Origin: Pseudonocardia sp. TRM90224 | Lineage (GTDB): Bacteria > Actinomycetota > Actinomycetes > Mycobacteriales > Pseudonocardiaceae | Length of the DNA stretch: 64,000 nucleotides | Direction: 5' to 3' | NCBI RefSeq assembly: GCF_021245725.1 | Contig: NZ_JAJGSX010000040.1 | Span: 1 to 64,000 of the forward strand | Shown here: positions 41,128 to 50,610 of the stretch, piece after piece | Layout: the number at the start of each line of letters is the position of its first letter | Position numbering within the stretch: position 1 is the stretch's first letter | The notes under the pieces: generated by a model | Told to the model about the DNA's origin: nothing | The model's database searches: none | The model's input: the letters and a program-made list of their open reading frames with translations, nothing else | Position numbers and translations under genes: made by a program

Positions 41128-43130
41128 GGCGGCACCGACACCGTCGCCTCGACGACGTCCGGTGCATCCGCGTCAGGGCCCGACCCCGCCACCGCGGTGT
41201 CGCTCGTCCATTCCCGCAGCGTCCCGGCCTGCGCGTCGCGGAACCGCAGCGTGCCGCTCCACTCCTTGCCCGTGACGTCGGTGTTGATCAGCGTGATGAT
41301 CGTCTGCCGCGCGGTGCTCGTCACGAGGTACTGCAGCGGCGGCCCGGCGACCGTGACCTTCGCCGTGCCCTGCTGCAGCTCGTCGAACAGCCGCTGGTCG
41401 ACCGCGTCGATGCGGCCGCCCGCGTCGACCATGTGGTCGACCGCCGTGACGTAGACCGCGCCGCTGCCGACGGCGTTGCGGGTGATCAGTGGGGCGCCGG
41501 CCGCGGTGGTGGCGACCACCTGCGCGCCCGCCGGCTGCAGCGCCGCGTGGCTGAACGGGCGCTCGCCGGTCAGCGCCGAGCCGTCGGCCGCCCAGATCCC
41601 GGCCGCCGACTCGGCCCGCTGCGCCGACGCGACCACACCGCTCCACGCCTGCGAGTCGGCGGGCAGCAGCGCGGCGCTGATCACGAGCGTGCCGCCCCGC
41701 CGCGTGTACTCCTGCAGCGCCGCGGTGAACTCGGGCGAGGCGGCGGTCGACGTCGCCAGCACGACGACCGGGTAGCGCAGCAAGGTGTCGAGGCCGACCC
41801 GGTCGGTGAGGACGTCGAGCGACTCCCCCCACCGCGTGCTGCCCATCGGCTCCCACTGCCGGGGGTCGGCGCCGGCGGCGAGCAGCTGCCGCTGGGCGGC
41901 CTGGCTCGGCCCGACGGCGGGGGTGGCACCGTTCGCCACCTCCCACGGCGCGCCGGGCGGGATCGTGCCCCAGGTCTCGTGGCCGGGGAACGCCAGCGCC
42001 AGCATCCCGTCGAGGGTGCGGTCGCCCGCGGTGAACGGGTTGTGGCGGTACCACTTGCGGGAAGCCTGCTCGAACTCACCGAAGCGCGGTTCGTAGCCGG
42101 ACGCGTGGTCCTGCACCACCGCCATCGGGACGTGCGGCTCGCCGCGGTCGGTGTGGCGGTTCAGGCTGAAATCGGCGAACGCCTGCACCGTCCGGCCGAG
42201 CGGGTTCAGGCCGCCGGGCGGCCCGCCCGTCGTGTAGTCGGCGGCCTCGTTGAGGATGACGTCGGCGCCCGCCATGTACGCCGCGTACATGTTCCGCTCG
42301 AACGTGCTCGGCGACCAGCCGGTGAGCAGCGTGCCGTTCGCGTCGAACACGGTCGGCCCACCGGTCCAGTAGCGGTAGGTCGACATGTCGACGCCCCAGA
42401 CCTTGTCGCCCGCTTGCCGCGCCGCGCCGCGCACGAAGGACAGGCCCGGGCTCATGGCGCTGATCTCGTCGTTGTTGCGTTCCAGCAGCACCGCGTCGGA
42501 GCCGAGCTCGAAGGCGTACTGAGGGCAGAACGCGTACGCGCACAGCGACATCCACTGGTAGCCGCGCTCGGCCGAGGGCTGCCCCATCACGGGATCCAGC
42601 CCGCGGGTCTCGCGGTAGTAGCGCAGCCACTGGGCGTGCACCTCGGCGTCCGAGAGCCCCTCCGGGCTCGGCCGGCCCTCCGCCCAGCAGCCGCCGCCCT
42701 GGTCGAACTCGGGCGAACCGAGCCGCCACGCCCAGCCGGACGTCCGGCCGAGGTCGGCGAGCGTCCGGGCGGTGTCCTGGTCGGTGGTCTCCGGGTAGCA
42801 GCTCCCGACGCCGGCCTCCGTGGGCACCGAGAAGTAGACGAAGGGCACGTCGTTCCCGGCGACAAGCGGGCGTTCGGCCCGGCTGATCGGCGGATGGATG
42901 CTGAGGCCGTTGGCGAGCCCGCCGTTCAGACGCGCGGTGGCGGCCGTGGCTCCGTCGCCGTAGACCTCGGTGATGAACGCCATCGACGACACGGGGCCCC
43001 CGATCGTCGGCGGGATCGGTTCGGTCGGCGGTGTGTTCGGGTCGCTGACGGGGAGCGGGACGAACGGCGCCGAGGTCGTCACGGCGAAGCCGACGACGAG
43101 GGCGAGGGCGAGCAGTCGCACGGTGTCCAT
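41088..43130 (-). CDS. Large secreted protein, possible glycoside hydrolase
   Basis: A 680-residue protein with an N-terminal hydrophobic segment (VRLLALALVVGFAVTTSAPF) that could be a signal or anchor. The central part is aromatic- and acidic-rich (YFSVPTEAGVGSCYPET, WMSLCAYAFCPQYAFELGSDAVLLERNNDE), suggestive of a TIM-barrel hydrolase. The part LLRYPVVVLATSTAASPEFTAALQEYTRRGGTLVISAALLP resembles the GATase-like trimerisation domain of family 42 beta-galactosidases. A carbohydrate-binding C-terminus may follow. It may trim or bind the exported polymer. GGAGGG precedes ATG 43130. Confidence 0.55.
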   Translation of the reverse strand: MDTVRLLALALVVGFAVTTSAPFVPLPVSDPNTPPTEPIPPTIGGPVSSMAFITEVYGDGATAATARLNGGLANGLSIHPPISRAERPLVAGNDVPFVYFSVPTEAGVGSCYPETTDQDTARTLADLGRTSGWAWRLGSPEFDQGGGCWAEGRPSPEGLSDAEVHAQWLRYYRETRGLDPVMGQPSAERGYQWMSLCAYAFCPQYAFELGSDAVLLERNNDEISAMSPGLSFVRGAARQAGDKVWGVDMSTYRYWTGGPTVFDANGTLLTGWSPSTFERNMYAAYMAGADVILNEAADYTTGGPPGGLNPLGRTVQAFADFSLNRHTDRGEPHVPMAVVQDHASGYEPRFGEFEQASRKWYRHNPFTAGDRTLDGMLALAFPGHETWGTIPPGAPWEVANGATPAVGPSQAAQRQLLAAGADPRQWEPMGSTRWGESLDVLTDRVGLDTLLRYPVVVLATSTAASPEFTAALQEYTRRGGTLVISAALLPADSQAWSGVVASAQRAESAAGIWAADGSALTGERPFSHAALQPAGAQVVATTAAGAPLITRNAVGSGAVYVTAVDHMVDAGGRIDAVDQRLFDELQQGTAKVTVAGPPLQYLVTSTARQTIITLINTDVTGKEWSGTLRFRDAQAGTLREWTSDTAVAGSGPDADAPDVVEATVSVPPYGVRVVAVDNAG

Positions 43131-43245
43131 TGCGCGGCCCTCCCCGCGCAACCGTTGCCGACGATGTCGACCTGGCGTCGACTGCGGCTCGCTCACCGGT
43201 TCCGCACGGCGGGACGATAAGTGAGCGTTGGTGCTGGCAGCGGCG

Positions 43246-44145
43246 TCATGGCCCTACTCGTTCGGGGGAGTCCCGCAGGTTCACCCGGTTCCACAGCTCG
43301 GCGAACACCGACCGCTCCGCCGCGGTCGGGGTGCGCACCCTGCGGGCCAGCACGCGCCGCTCCTGGTGGGTGGCGACGGCGAGCGCGTCGCGGGCGCCGC
43401 GGGCGAGGTGCTCGGCCGCGGCCAGCAGGCTCGCGGCGAACCGCCCGTTGCGAAGGCCCCACCGCACCAGCATCCCGCCTTGCACGAACCGCGTGCGCAC
43501 GCTGCGGCGCAGCTTGATGCCGTCCTCCCGGTACGCCAGCAGCACGTCGGGCATGTTGGCGTACCGGCTGGTCCGATGCGCCCGCAGCAGCACGTCCTGG
43601 TCCTCGCACCCGTTGCGGCGCCCGTCGTAGGGGTGCTCGACGAACCACCGGCGGCGGCCCAGCCACGTCGGGTGGCTGAGCGGGATCCCGTGCAGGACGT
43701 CCGCCGTGACCAGCTCGTGCCCGCCCTCGACGGTGCGGGGGCCGCGCGGCGTGCCGTCGGAGGAGAACACCATCTCGCCCGCGCCCACCAGATCGACGTC
43801 GGGGTGCGCGCGCAGGTACGCGACCTGCTTCTCCAGCCGCTGCGGGTAGCAGATGTCGTCGCCGTCCATCCGCGCGACGAGCTCGGCGCGGCAGCGCGCA
43901 ACACCCTGGTTGAGCCGCGCGGAGATGCCCTGGTTGCGCCCGTCGACGTGCACCACGATCCGCCGGTCGGCCGCTGCCCAGGCCCGCAGGCGGGCCACCG
44001 TGGCGTCGGTCGAGCCGTCGTCGACGACCACGAGCTCCCACTCCCGGAGGGTCTGCCCGACGAGCGAGCGCATCGTCGCGTCGATGCTGCGCTCGACGTT
44101 GCGCACCGGCATCACGACGCTGACGGCCGGGACCGGGAGGGTCAT
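43246..44145 (-). CDS. Family 2 glycosyltransferase
   Basis: A 299-residue GT-A transferase: VSVVMPVRNVERSIDATMRSLVGQ, VVVDDGSTDATVARL, and the metal-binding VARMDGDDICYPQRLEKQV. It would add a sugar from a nucleotide donor to the lipid-linked chain on the cytoplasmic face. ATG 44145 overlaps the stop of the preceding GT4 gene as ATGA, making it the last gene of the operon 49127-43246. Confidence 0.9.
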   Translation of the reverse strand: MTLPVPAVSVVMPVRNVERSIDATMRSLVGQTLREWELVVVDDGSTDATVARLRAWAAADRRIVVHVDGRNQGISARLNQGVARCRAELVARMDGDDICYPQRLEKQVAYLRAHPDVDLVGAGEMVFSSDGTPRGPRTVEGGHELVTADVLHGIPLSHPTWLGRRRWFVEHPYDGRRNGCEDQDVLLRAHRTSRYANMPDVLLAYREDGIKLRRSVRTRFVQGGMLVRWGLRNGRFAASLLAAAEHLARGARDALAVATHQERRVLARRVRTPTAAERSVFAELWNRVNLRDSPERVGP

Positions 44146-45164
44146 CGGGCCGCCCGCCGCATCACACGCCTCCCCGCCACCACCGACTCGTACACCTCGA
44201 GGTGCCGGTCGATCATGGTGACGACATCGTACTCGGGATGCAGCTCGTCGGACCGCTTGCGCGCGCCCTCGGCGTACATGTCGTAGTCGGCGACCAGCCG
44301 CTGGATCGCCGCCGCCATGTCGTCGACGTCGCCGGGGCGGGCGAGCACCCCGCCGTGCAGCACCTGCTCGGGCACGCCGGCGTCGTCGGTGGCCACAACC
44401 GGCCGGTTGGCCAGCAGCGACTCGGTGATGACGCTCGGCAGCGACTCCGCCTCCGCGCGGCTGGGCAGCACGAGCACGTTGGTGCGCTCGTACTCCGCCG
44501 CCATCCCCGCGACGTCCTTGCGCCCGACGAACTCGACGGCGTCGGCGAGCCCCAGCTGCCCCGCGAGCGCCTGCAGCTCCGCGAGCTGGCCGGGGTTGTG
44601 GAAGACCAGCCGCAGCGCGACCGGGGTGGTCGCCCGGATCGCGGCCATGGCGCGCAGCAGCACGTCGATCCCCTTGCGCGGGATGAGCTGGCCGGCGTAG
44701 AGGAAGCGCCACGGTTCACCGTCGGCGGGCCGGACCGGCGGGGTGACCCGCTCCGGCGCGTCGATGCCGTTGCGGATCACCGTCACCGGGCAGCGCACCT
44801 GCGTGCGCAGCCGGGCCGCCTCCTGGTGCGAGAGCGCGACCATCGCGTCGGCGGCCCGGTTCATCAGCCACAGCGACGCGGCCCGCGCGGCGGGCAGGGT
44901 CCGCTCCTCGTTGTGCCGCGTGAACACCAGCGGCACCCGGTGCAGCGGGCGCAGTCCGGCGAGCAGGGGCAGGCTCTTCGCCACGTGGTGGACGTGCACG
45001 ACGTCGATGCCGTCGAGGCGATGCCGCCAGATGTGCCCCGCGGTGACGACGTCGACACCACGCTCGCGCAGGCCCTTCGAGAGAGTCATCTCCGGGGTCG
45101 GGTTGATGCTGCGCCGGTAGTCGTCATCGCGGCCGAACACGCCGCCGACGATCAGGACTCTCAT
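44142..45164 (-). CDS. Family 4 glycosyltransferase
   Basis: A 340-residue GT-B retaining transferase. Start MRVLIVGGVFGRDDDY, then HVHHVAKSLPLL, the acceptor-domain VTVIRNGID, and the donor-domain FLYAGQLIPRKGIDVLLRAM and LVLPSRAEAESLPSVITESLLANRPVVATDDAGVPE with the E-x7-E motif. It extends the repeat unit. ATGA overlaps both neighbours, so it is tightly coupled to Wzy upstream and GT2 downstream. Confidence 0.9.
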   Translation of the reverse strand: MRVLIVGGVFGRDDDYRRSINPTPEMTLSKGLRERGVDVVTAGHIWRHRLDGIDVVHVHHVAKSLPLLAGLRPLHRVPLVFTRHNEERTLPAARAASLWLMNRAADAMVALSHQEAARLRTQVRCPVTVIRNGIDAPERVTPPVRPADGEPWRFLYAGQLIPRKGIDVLLRAMAAIRATTPVALRLVFHNPGQLAELQALAGQLGLADAVEFVGRKDVAGMAAEYERTNVLVLPSRAEAESLPSVITESLLANRPVVATDDAGVPEQVLHGGVLARPGDVDDMAAAIQRLVADYDMYAEGARKRSDELHPEYDVVTMIDRHLEVYESVVAGRRVMRRAAR

Positions 45165-46642
45165 GGTTGTGCCTCCGGCATCCGGTTCCTGTACAGGCGG
45201 GCCACCAGCACGATGAGGACGATCGGCGGCATGAAGTAGACGACGATCTGGGCCAGCACCGACAGCGAGTTGATCACCAGCGTGGCGGTCCACAGGCCGC
45301 AGTAGGTCCACGTATAGGCGGCGAGCGGGTCCTGCGCGCCCGCAACGAGGTCGTCGAGCCTGCGGACGGCGACGCCCAGCAGGACGTAGCCGGCGACAAC
45401 CGCCAGCAACCCCCCGTTCCAGTAGAGCTCGGCGCCGAAGACGATGTTCTGGTCGGTGATGCCGGACCGCCCGTAGAGCATCTCGTTGTAGAGCACCGGG
45501 CCGCTGCCCGCGCGGTACGGCTTGCCGAGGATCGGCACCGGCAGCAACGCCGAGCCGACGAGCGTCGCACCGCCGTGGAAGCCCGCCGCCTCGGTGTCGG
45601 CGATGACGACCGCCCAGAACTGGGCGCCGCCGCCGTACAGCTGGACGGTGTCGGCGATGGTGTCGGACGGGCCGGTGAGCCCGGCGTCGGTCGCGCTGAT
45701 CCGCCCGCCCTGCGTGCCGAGGTAGTTCTGGCGGTACTGGCCGAACTGGAACCCGATCGTCCCGAGCAGCACCAGCACGAACATCAGCCGCAGCATCCGC
45801 ACGCGCTTGACGGTGAAGCTGTACGCCGTGAGCAGCCCGAGCAGCGGGATGAGGATCGCGGCCCGGTTGTACTCGTAGGTCGCCGAGACGGCCAGCAGCA
45901 ACAACGCGACCGCGACCTGCGAGACCACCATCGGCCGGCCCGGTCGCCGCCGCATGATCAGCAGCGCCCAGACGATCACGAGCCCGATCGAGAGGAACGG
46001 CCGCAGGAACGACGCGGCGGCTTCGCCGAGCGTCGAGGTCGCGCCCGGGATCGAGAAGACGTCACCCTGCCCGGAGAAGTAGTCGATCAGCGCGCCGACC
46101 GACGGGAAGGCGAGGAACAGTCCGATCCCGCCGATCACGACGAAGGACGCCGCCAGCATCACCGGTGCGGAGTTCGCGCCGGCGTCGGGGAGCAGGCGGT
46201 TCGGGATGGGCCTGGCCCGCAGCAAGCAGAGCCCGACCGCGAACGCCGCGTAAGCCGCGGCCTGCATCAGCAACGCCTGGTTGATGAACCGGTCGTCGGG
46301 CAGCACGGGCAGCGAGCCGGGCGTCGGGCCGCTGAGCATCGTCAGCACCGGCAGCGCGACCAGCTGGAGCCCGAAGAGCAGCACGGCGACGTTGCCGGGC
46401 GCGAGCGCCCGGTCGGCTCGCCACCGGGCCCGCGGCACGAGCACCTGCACCGCCGCGAACGTCCCGATCGCGACCGGTACGGCGGGGAAGCGGCCGGTGT
46501 AGGGGCTGTACTGGTGCGCCCACGCCCAGACGAGCGCGGCCACGAGGGTGAGCACGAGCGTCACGCCGAGCGTCACGCCGGAGACGGGCTCCTGCCCGTC
46601 GGTGGCGGCGCGCGGGTCGTCGGAGACCGTCGGGGCAGTCAT
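45161..46642 (-). CDS. Wzy-like polysaccharide polymerase
   Basis: A 493-residue integral membrane protein with at least 11 hydrophobic segments and a large extracytoplasmic loop (from about IADTVQLYGGGAQFWAVV to ITDQNIVFGAELYWNGG). Position between the flippase and glycosyltransferases, and the overall topology, support an O-antigen-polymerase-type role that joins repeat units outside the membrane. Sequence similarity among Wzy proteins is low, so the assignment rests on topology and context. It overlaps both neighbours by 4 bp. Confidence 0.75.
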   Translation of the reverse strand: MTAPTVSDDPRAATDGQEPVSGVTLGVTLVLTLVAALVWAWAHQYSPYTGRFPAVPVAIGTFAAVQVLVPRARWRADRALAPGNVAVLLFGLQLVALPVLTMLSGPTPGSLPVLPDDRFINQALLMQAAAYAAFAVGLCLLRARPIPNRLLPDAGANSAPVMLAASFVVIGGIGLFLAFPSVGALIDYFSGQGDVFSIPGATSTLGEAAASFLRPFLSIGLVIVWALLIMRRRPGRPMVVSQVAVALLLLAVSATYEYNRAAILIPLLGLLTAYSFTVKRVRMLRLMFVLVLLGTIGFQFGQYRQNYLGTQGGRISATDAGLTGPSDTIADTVQLYGGGAQFWAVVIADTEAAGFHGGATLVGSALLPVPILGKPYRAGSGPVLYNEMLYGRSGITDQNIVFGAELYWNGGLLAVVAGYVLLGVAVRRLDDLVAGAQDPLAAYTWTYCGLWTATLVINSLSVLAQIVVYFMPPIVLIVLVARLYRNRMPEAQP

Positions 46643-47985
46643 CGGCCGGCCACCGTCCGGCGGGCCGCGCGTGCGACCGGCAGCAGCACGGCGCAGGTCG
46701 CGATGTAGGCGAGCAGGTAGGCCACAGCCAGCCCGACCCCCTGGAACAGCGGCACCAGCACCAGCGCGCTGACGGCGAGCGTGCCCGCGAGCGCGGCGTC
46801 GCTCCACACCCACAGCGCCACCCGACCCTCGGCGAGCGCCCGCTGGCTGAGCACGTTGTTCAGCGCCGTCGGCACCACGGCCAGCGCGAGCGCGGCCAGC
46901 ACGGCGGCACCGCCGGCGAACCCAGGCCCCTGCAGGGCCATCAGCGGACCGGAGAGCACGATCAGCACCAGTGCCGCGAGCACGGAGAACGCCAGCGTCA
47001 TCGCGCCGTAGCGCACGAAGAGGTCCCGCGCGTCGGCCACGCGGTCCGTCGCGCGCAGCCGGCCCAGCATCGGCAGCAGCACCGAGCCCATCGTGGCCGG
47101 CACGAACAGCGCGATCGCGTGCCAGCGCAGCGCGACGGCGAACAACCCGACCAGCTCCAGCCCGCCGGGCTGCCGGCCGAGCACCACCTGCCCCAGCCAC
47201 AGCGCCGGCTGCAGCGCGACCCCCGCCACCATCGCCGGGAGCGAGACCTTCAGCAGATCCCGCACCGCCGGGCGGGTGCCGGTGAACCAGACGCGGCGCA
47301 GCTCGGCCGGGCGGCCGCGGCGGACCAGCCACAGCCCGAGCAGGCACGTCGTCGCCTCGGCGGCGACCAGGGCCCACAGCGCGTTCGCCGGGCCGGGGGC
47401 GAGCAGGAGCGCACCGCCGAGCACGCCGCCGGCGAGCAGGCCCTGCACCGCACGGAACCGGCCGACGTCGGCGAACCGCTCGTGCGCCGAGAGCAGCCCG
47501 GCGAGCAGCTCCACGGTGGGCGTCAGCAGGACGAGTGCGCTGGCGATGGCGAGCAGGACGACCATGCCGTCCTGGTCGAGCACATGCGTCGCGACCCACG
47601 GCGCGGTGGTGGCCAGCAACACGACCGCCGCGATCCCGACGGTCGCCGCGACGGCCAGCGCCGCGTCGGTCAGCCGCTCGGCGCGCGGCGCGTCGACCGA
47701 CCGCGCCTCCGCGACCAGCTTCTGCGTCGCGACGGGCAGGCCGAGCCCGCTGACCGCGCTCACCACGAGGGCCGTCGAGAGCGCGAGCGACACCCCACCG
47801 AAGTCGGCGCTGCCCAGCACCCGCGCCGCCACCAGCAGCGCGCCGACGTTGATCACCCTGCCGACGAACGTCCCCGCCAGCGCCCACGCACCGCCGTTCA
47901 ACGCGGCCCGCAGCGTCGGCTCGCGCAGCAGCGCGACTCCCCGCGCCCACAGCCGGTTCACTGCCGCATCACCGCCGTGCCGCAT
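46639..47985 (-). CDS. Wzx-like polysaccharide flippase
   Basis: A 448-residue protein with 12-14 hydrophobic segments, beginning NGGAWALAGTFVGRVINVGALLVAARVLGSADFGGVSLAL, which is typical of the MOP/Wzx family. It would move lipid-linked repeat units across the membrane. The start lies in a 16-bp tandem duplication (47963-47978 and 47979-47994): ATG 47985 overlaps the upstream stop as TGATG, while GTG 47961 may be the ancestral start. Confidence 0.85.
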   Translation of the reverse strand: MRHGGDAAVNRLWARGVALLREPTLRAALNGGAWALAGTFVGRVINVGALLVAARVLGSADFGGVSLALSTALVVSAVSGLGLPVATQKLVAEARSVDAPRAERLTDAALAVAATVGIAAVVLLATTAPWVATHVLDQDGMVVLLAIASALVLLTPTVELLAGLLSAHERFADVGRFRAVQGLLAGGVLGGALLLAPGPANALWALVAAEATTCLLGLWLVRRGRPAELRRVWFTGTRPAVRDLLKVSLPAMVAGVALQPALWLGQVVLGRQPGGLELVGLFAVALRWHAIALFVPATMGSVLLPMLGRLRATDRVADARDLFVRYGAMTLAFSVLAALVLIVLSGPLMALQGPGFAGGAAVLAALALAVVPTALNNVLSQRALAEGRVALWVWSDAALAGTLAVSALVLVPLFQGVGLAVAYLLAYIATCAVLLPVARAARRTVAGR

Positions 47986-47994
47986 CACCGCCGT
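47963..47994. repeat. 16-bp tandem duplication at gene junction
   Basis: GCCGCATCACCGCCGT occurs twice in a row. It spans the stop of the GT4 gene and the start of the flippase gene. Because 16 is not a multiple of three, one copy moves the start codon context without damaging either product. Confidence 0.8.
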
Positions 47995-49127
47995 GCCACC
48001 TCGCGGTAGATGCGGTCGGCCTGGTCGGCGACGGCGGGCCAGGTGAACTTCCGGGCGGCCTCCGGTGCGGCGGCGGCGAACCGCGCACGGCTCTCCGCGT
48101 CCTCGCACAGCGCCAGCAGCACCCGGGCCAGCTCTTCCGCGTCGCCCGGCGGCACCAGCACCCCCGCCGTCGACGGCACGACCTCCGGCAGCCCGCCCTG
48201 GTCGGAGCAAACGACCGGGGTGCCGGACGAGAGCGCCTCGGCCGCCGCCATGCCGAACATCTCGTCCTGCCGCGTGGGCATCGCGCAGACGTCGAGCGAG
48301 CGGAATACGTCGGCGAGCTCGTCCTCCGGCACGGGCCCGAGCCAGCGGCCGCCGACCCGGCCGATCTCGTCGGTCAGCGGGGTCGGGTCGGGGCCCGCGG
48401 TGCCGAACCAGTCGCTCGGCCCGGCCATCAGCAGCGTCGAGCGGGCGAACCGCCCCTTGACCGAACGGAACGCCTCGACGAGTGTGTCCGACCCCTTCTG
48501 CTCGCAGACCCGTCCTACGTAGCCGATGACGACGTCGTCGTCGATGTCGTACTTGCGCCGGACCGCGGCCCTGCGCTCCTCGTCGGGGCGGAACTGCTCG
48601 ACGTTGACCCCGTTGGGCAGCACCGTGAACGCGTTGCGCGGCAGGTTCCACCAGGTCGCGGCCTCGCGCGCGCAGAACTCGGAGACCGGCAGCAGCAGGT
48701 CGAACTGCTGCAACGCGCGCCGGTAGGCGGCCTTGACCGCGGGCCGCGCGGTGCCGCGGTACTGGAAGTAGTCGAACGTGAGCACCTTCGCCGCCGGGAT
48801 GCCGGCAAGCATCGCCGCGCCCGCGGCGCTGTTGTGGACGTGCACGACGTCCGGGGCGAACCGGCGCAGCGCACCGCGGGCCCGCGCCAGCAGCTCGAGG
48901 TCGCGGATCGGGCGCCGGGTGCGGCACGGGACGTCGTGGATCGACACGCCCTTCGCGGCCCCCGGTTCCCGCGGGCCGTCCGGGCTCATCGAGACGAGCA
49001 GCACCTCGTCGCCGCGGGCCACCTGCGCGGCGGCCAGCTCGATCATCCGCCGCTCGACGGCACCGCCGAACTTATAACCGACCGGCAGCGAGGCCGGCCC
49101 GATGTGGGCGATCCGCATCGCACTCAT
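47985..49127 (-). CDS. Family 4 glycosyltransferase
   Basis: A 380-residue GT-B enzyme: IAHIGPASLPVGYKFGGAVERRMIELAA, DVVHVHNSAAGAAMLA, FTVLPNGVNVEQFRPD, VIGYVGRVCEQKGSDTLVEAFRSV and EMFGMAAAEALSSGTPVVCSDQGGLPEVV carry the family pattern with the E-x7-E motif. Part of the polysaccharide operon; adds a sugar to the lipid-linked unit. GAGGAG precedes ATG 49127. It is 70 bp downstream of another GT4 gene. Confidence 0.9.
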   Translation of the reverse strand: MSAMRIAHIGPASLPVGYKFGGAVERRMIELAAAQVARGDEVLLVSMSPDGPREPGAAKGVSIHDVPCRTRRPIRDLELLARARGALRRFAPDVVHVHNSAAGAAMLAGIPAAKVLTFDYFQYRGTARPAVKAAYRRALQQFDLLLPVSEFCAREAATWWNLPRNAFTVLPNGVNVEQFRPDEERRAAVRRKYDIDDDVVIGYVGRVCEQKGSDTLVEAFRSVKGRFARSTLLMAGPSDWFGTAGPDPTPLTDEIGRVGGRWLGPVPEDELADVFRSLDVCAMPTRQDEMFGMAAAEALSSGTPVVCSDQGGLPEVVPSTAGVLVPPGDAEELARVLLALCEDAESRARFAAAAPEAARKFTWPAVADQADRIYREVARR

Positions 49128-49197
49128 GCACAGCTCCTCGTGCGACTCGTCCGCGCCACAGGATGGGGGAAGGGCTCAGCAAGATCGTTCCGACTGC

Positions 49198-50439
49198 TCA
49201 CTCGCCGGCTCGCCGCCGCTCGTTACGCAGCTCCCGGTAGAGGTCCACGATGCGCTCCCACACCACGTGCTCGGCGAAGTGCCGCTCGACGAAGGTCCGG
49301 CCGGCGGCACCGAGGCGCTGCCGCTGCGCGGGCTGCTCGGCGAGCCCCGCCAGCGTCGTCCCGAGCGCGCCGGCGTCGTCGACCCCGACCACGATCCCGG
49401 TCCGCCCGTCGTCGACGGCGTCGGGGCAGCCCGTCGCGGACGTCGTCACGGTCGGCAGCGCGCACGCCGCGGCCTCCAGCAGCACGTTCGGCAGGCCTTC
49501 GCGCCGGCTGGGCAGCACGAACACGTCCATCGCCGGGTACCAGCGCGCGGGATCGGCGACAACACCCGTCACGTGGATCCGCGGGTCGGTCCGGATCCGC
49601 TCGGCGAGCTCGGTGGGCAGCGGGTCGGCCGCGTCGAGGTCGCCGACGAGCAGCAGGCGCGCGTCGCGGCCGGCGGCGGCCCCCTTGCCCGCGACCGTCT
49701 CGAACGCCGCGAGCAGCGCCTCGATCCCCTTGTCCGCGACGAGCCGGCCCACGAACCCGACGACGAACGCGCCCTCCGCGAATCCCGCCGCCGCCTTCGC
49801 CGCCACGACCTCGTCCGGGGTGAACGGGTGGAAGCGCTCGAGGTCGATCCCGTTCGTCGAGCCGCGCCCGAGCAGCCGGGTCCGCTCCTCGCGGACCAAC
49901 CGCAGCTCGACGGCGCGATCGCGCAACGACCCGCTCGCGCACAGCACCGTCGTCGCGAGCCCACATGTCGCCCGTTCCGCGGCGTGCAGCAGCCGGTACC
50001 GCAGCGAGCCCGGCCGTTCGCCTTCGAGGCGCAGCCCCCACAGCGAGTAGATCCGCACGGGCACGCCGGCGAGGCGGGCGGCGAGCCCGACCACGAGCGC
50101 GGCCTTCGGCGTGCTCGCGTTCACGATCGACGGCCGCAGCCGGCGCAGCACCCGCACAGCGGCGACGAGGGAGCGCACGTCGGCCGGCGAGGCCAGCCCG
50201 CGCGTCATCGTCAGCGGCACCACCTCGACACCTTCCGCCGCGGCGAACCCGGCGAGGTCGATCTCGTCCTCCGGCGAGCAGATCACGACGACCCGGTAGC
50301 CCTGCGCACGCATCGCGGCCAGCTGGCCGCGCAACAACACGACGGCCGAACGCGCGACCGTCACGGCGTATACGACAACAGGGGGCCCACTGGGCGCGAC
50401 GGATGCCTTGCGCACACCCCCGGTCGATTGAACGGTCAC
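49198..50439 (-). CDS. Family 4 glycosyltransferase
   Basis: A 413-residue GT-B enzyme. VVVYAVTVARSAVVLLRGQLAAMRAQGYRVVVIC opens the acceptor domain; GRGSTNGIDLERFHPFTPDE, FVVGFVGRLVADKGIEALLAAF and FVLPSRREGLPNVLLEAAACALPTVTTSATGCPDAV mark the donor domain. The pattern resembles transferases acting early in exopolysaccharide repeat synthesis. GTG 50439 is the start. It is the first gene on its strand, divergent from the chain-length/BY-kinase gene with 171 bp between. Confidence 0.88.
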   Translation of the reverse strand: MTVQSTGGVRKASVAPSGPPVVVYAVTVARSAVVLLRGQLAAMRAQGYRVVVICSPEDEIDLAGFAAAEGVEVVPLTMTRGLASPADVRSLVAAVRVLRRLRPSIVNASTPKAALVVGLAARLAGVPVRIYSLWGLRLEGERPGSLRYRLLHAAERATCGLATTVLCASGSLRDRAVELRLVREERTRLLGRGSTNGIDLERFHPFTPDEVVAAKAAAGFAEGAFVVGFVGRLVADKGIEALLAAFETVAGKGAAAGRDARLLLVGDLDAADPLPTELAERIRTDPRIHVTGVVADPARWYPAMDVFVLPSRREGLPNVLLEAAACALPTVTTSATGCPDAVDDGRTGIVVGVDDAGALGTTLAGLAEQPAQRQRLGAAGRTFVERHFAEHVVWERIVDLYRELRNERRRAGE

Positions 50440-50610
50440 TCGTTTCAGCTCGGGTGCGCCGGACGCACCGTTACAAGGATCGGCCGCATGGTCTGAACGG
50501 GTGAATGCGACCCGGATCCATGAACGATCACGCGGAGCCGTACGAGATAACCAGCGACGTCGTACCAGTCGGTGCGCTGCGACTCGTTTGTGTTGGTTTT
50601 TGGGGGGCAG

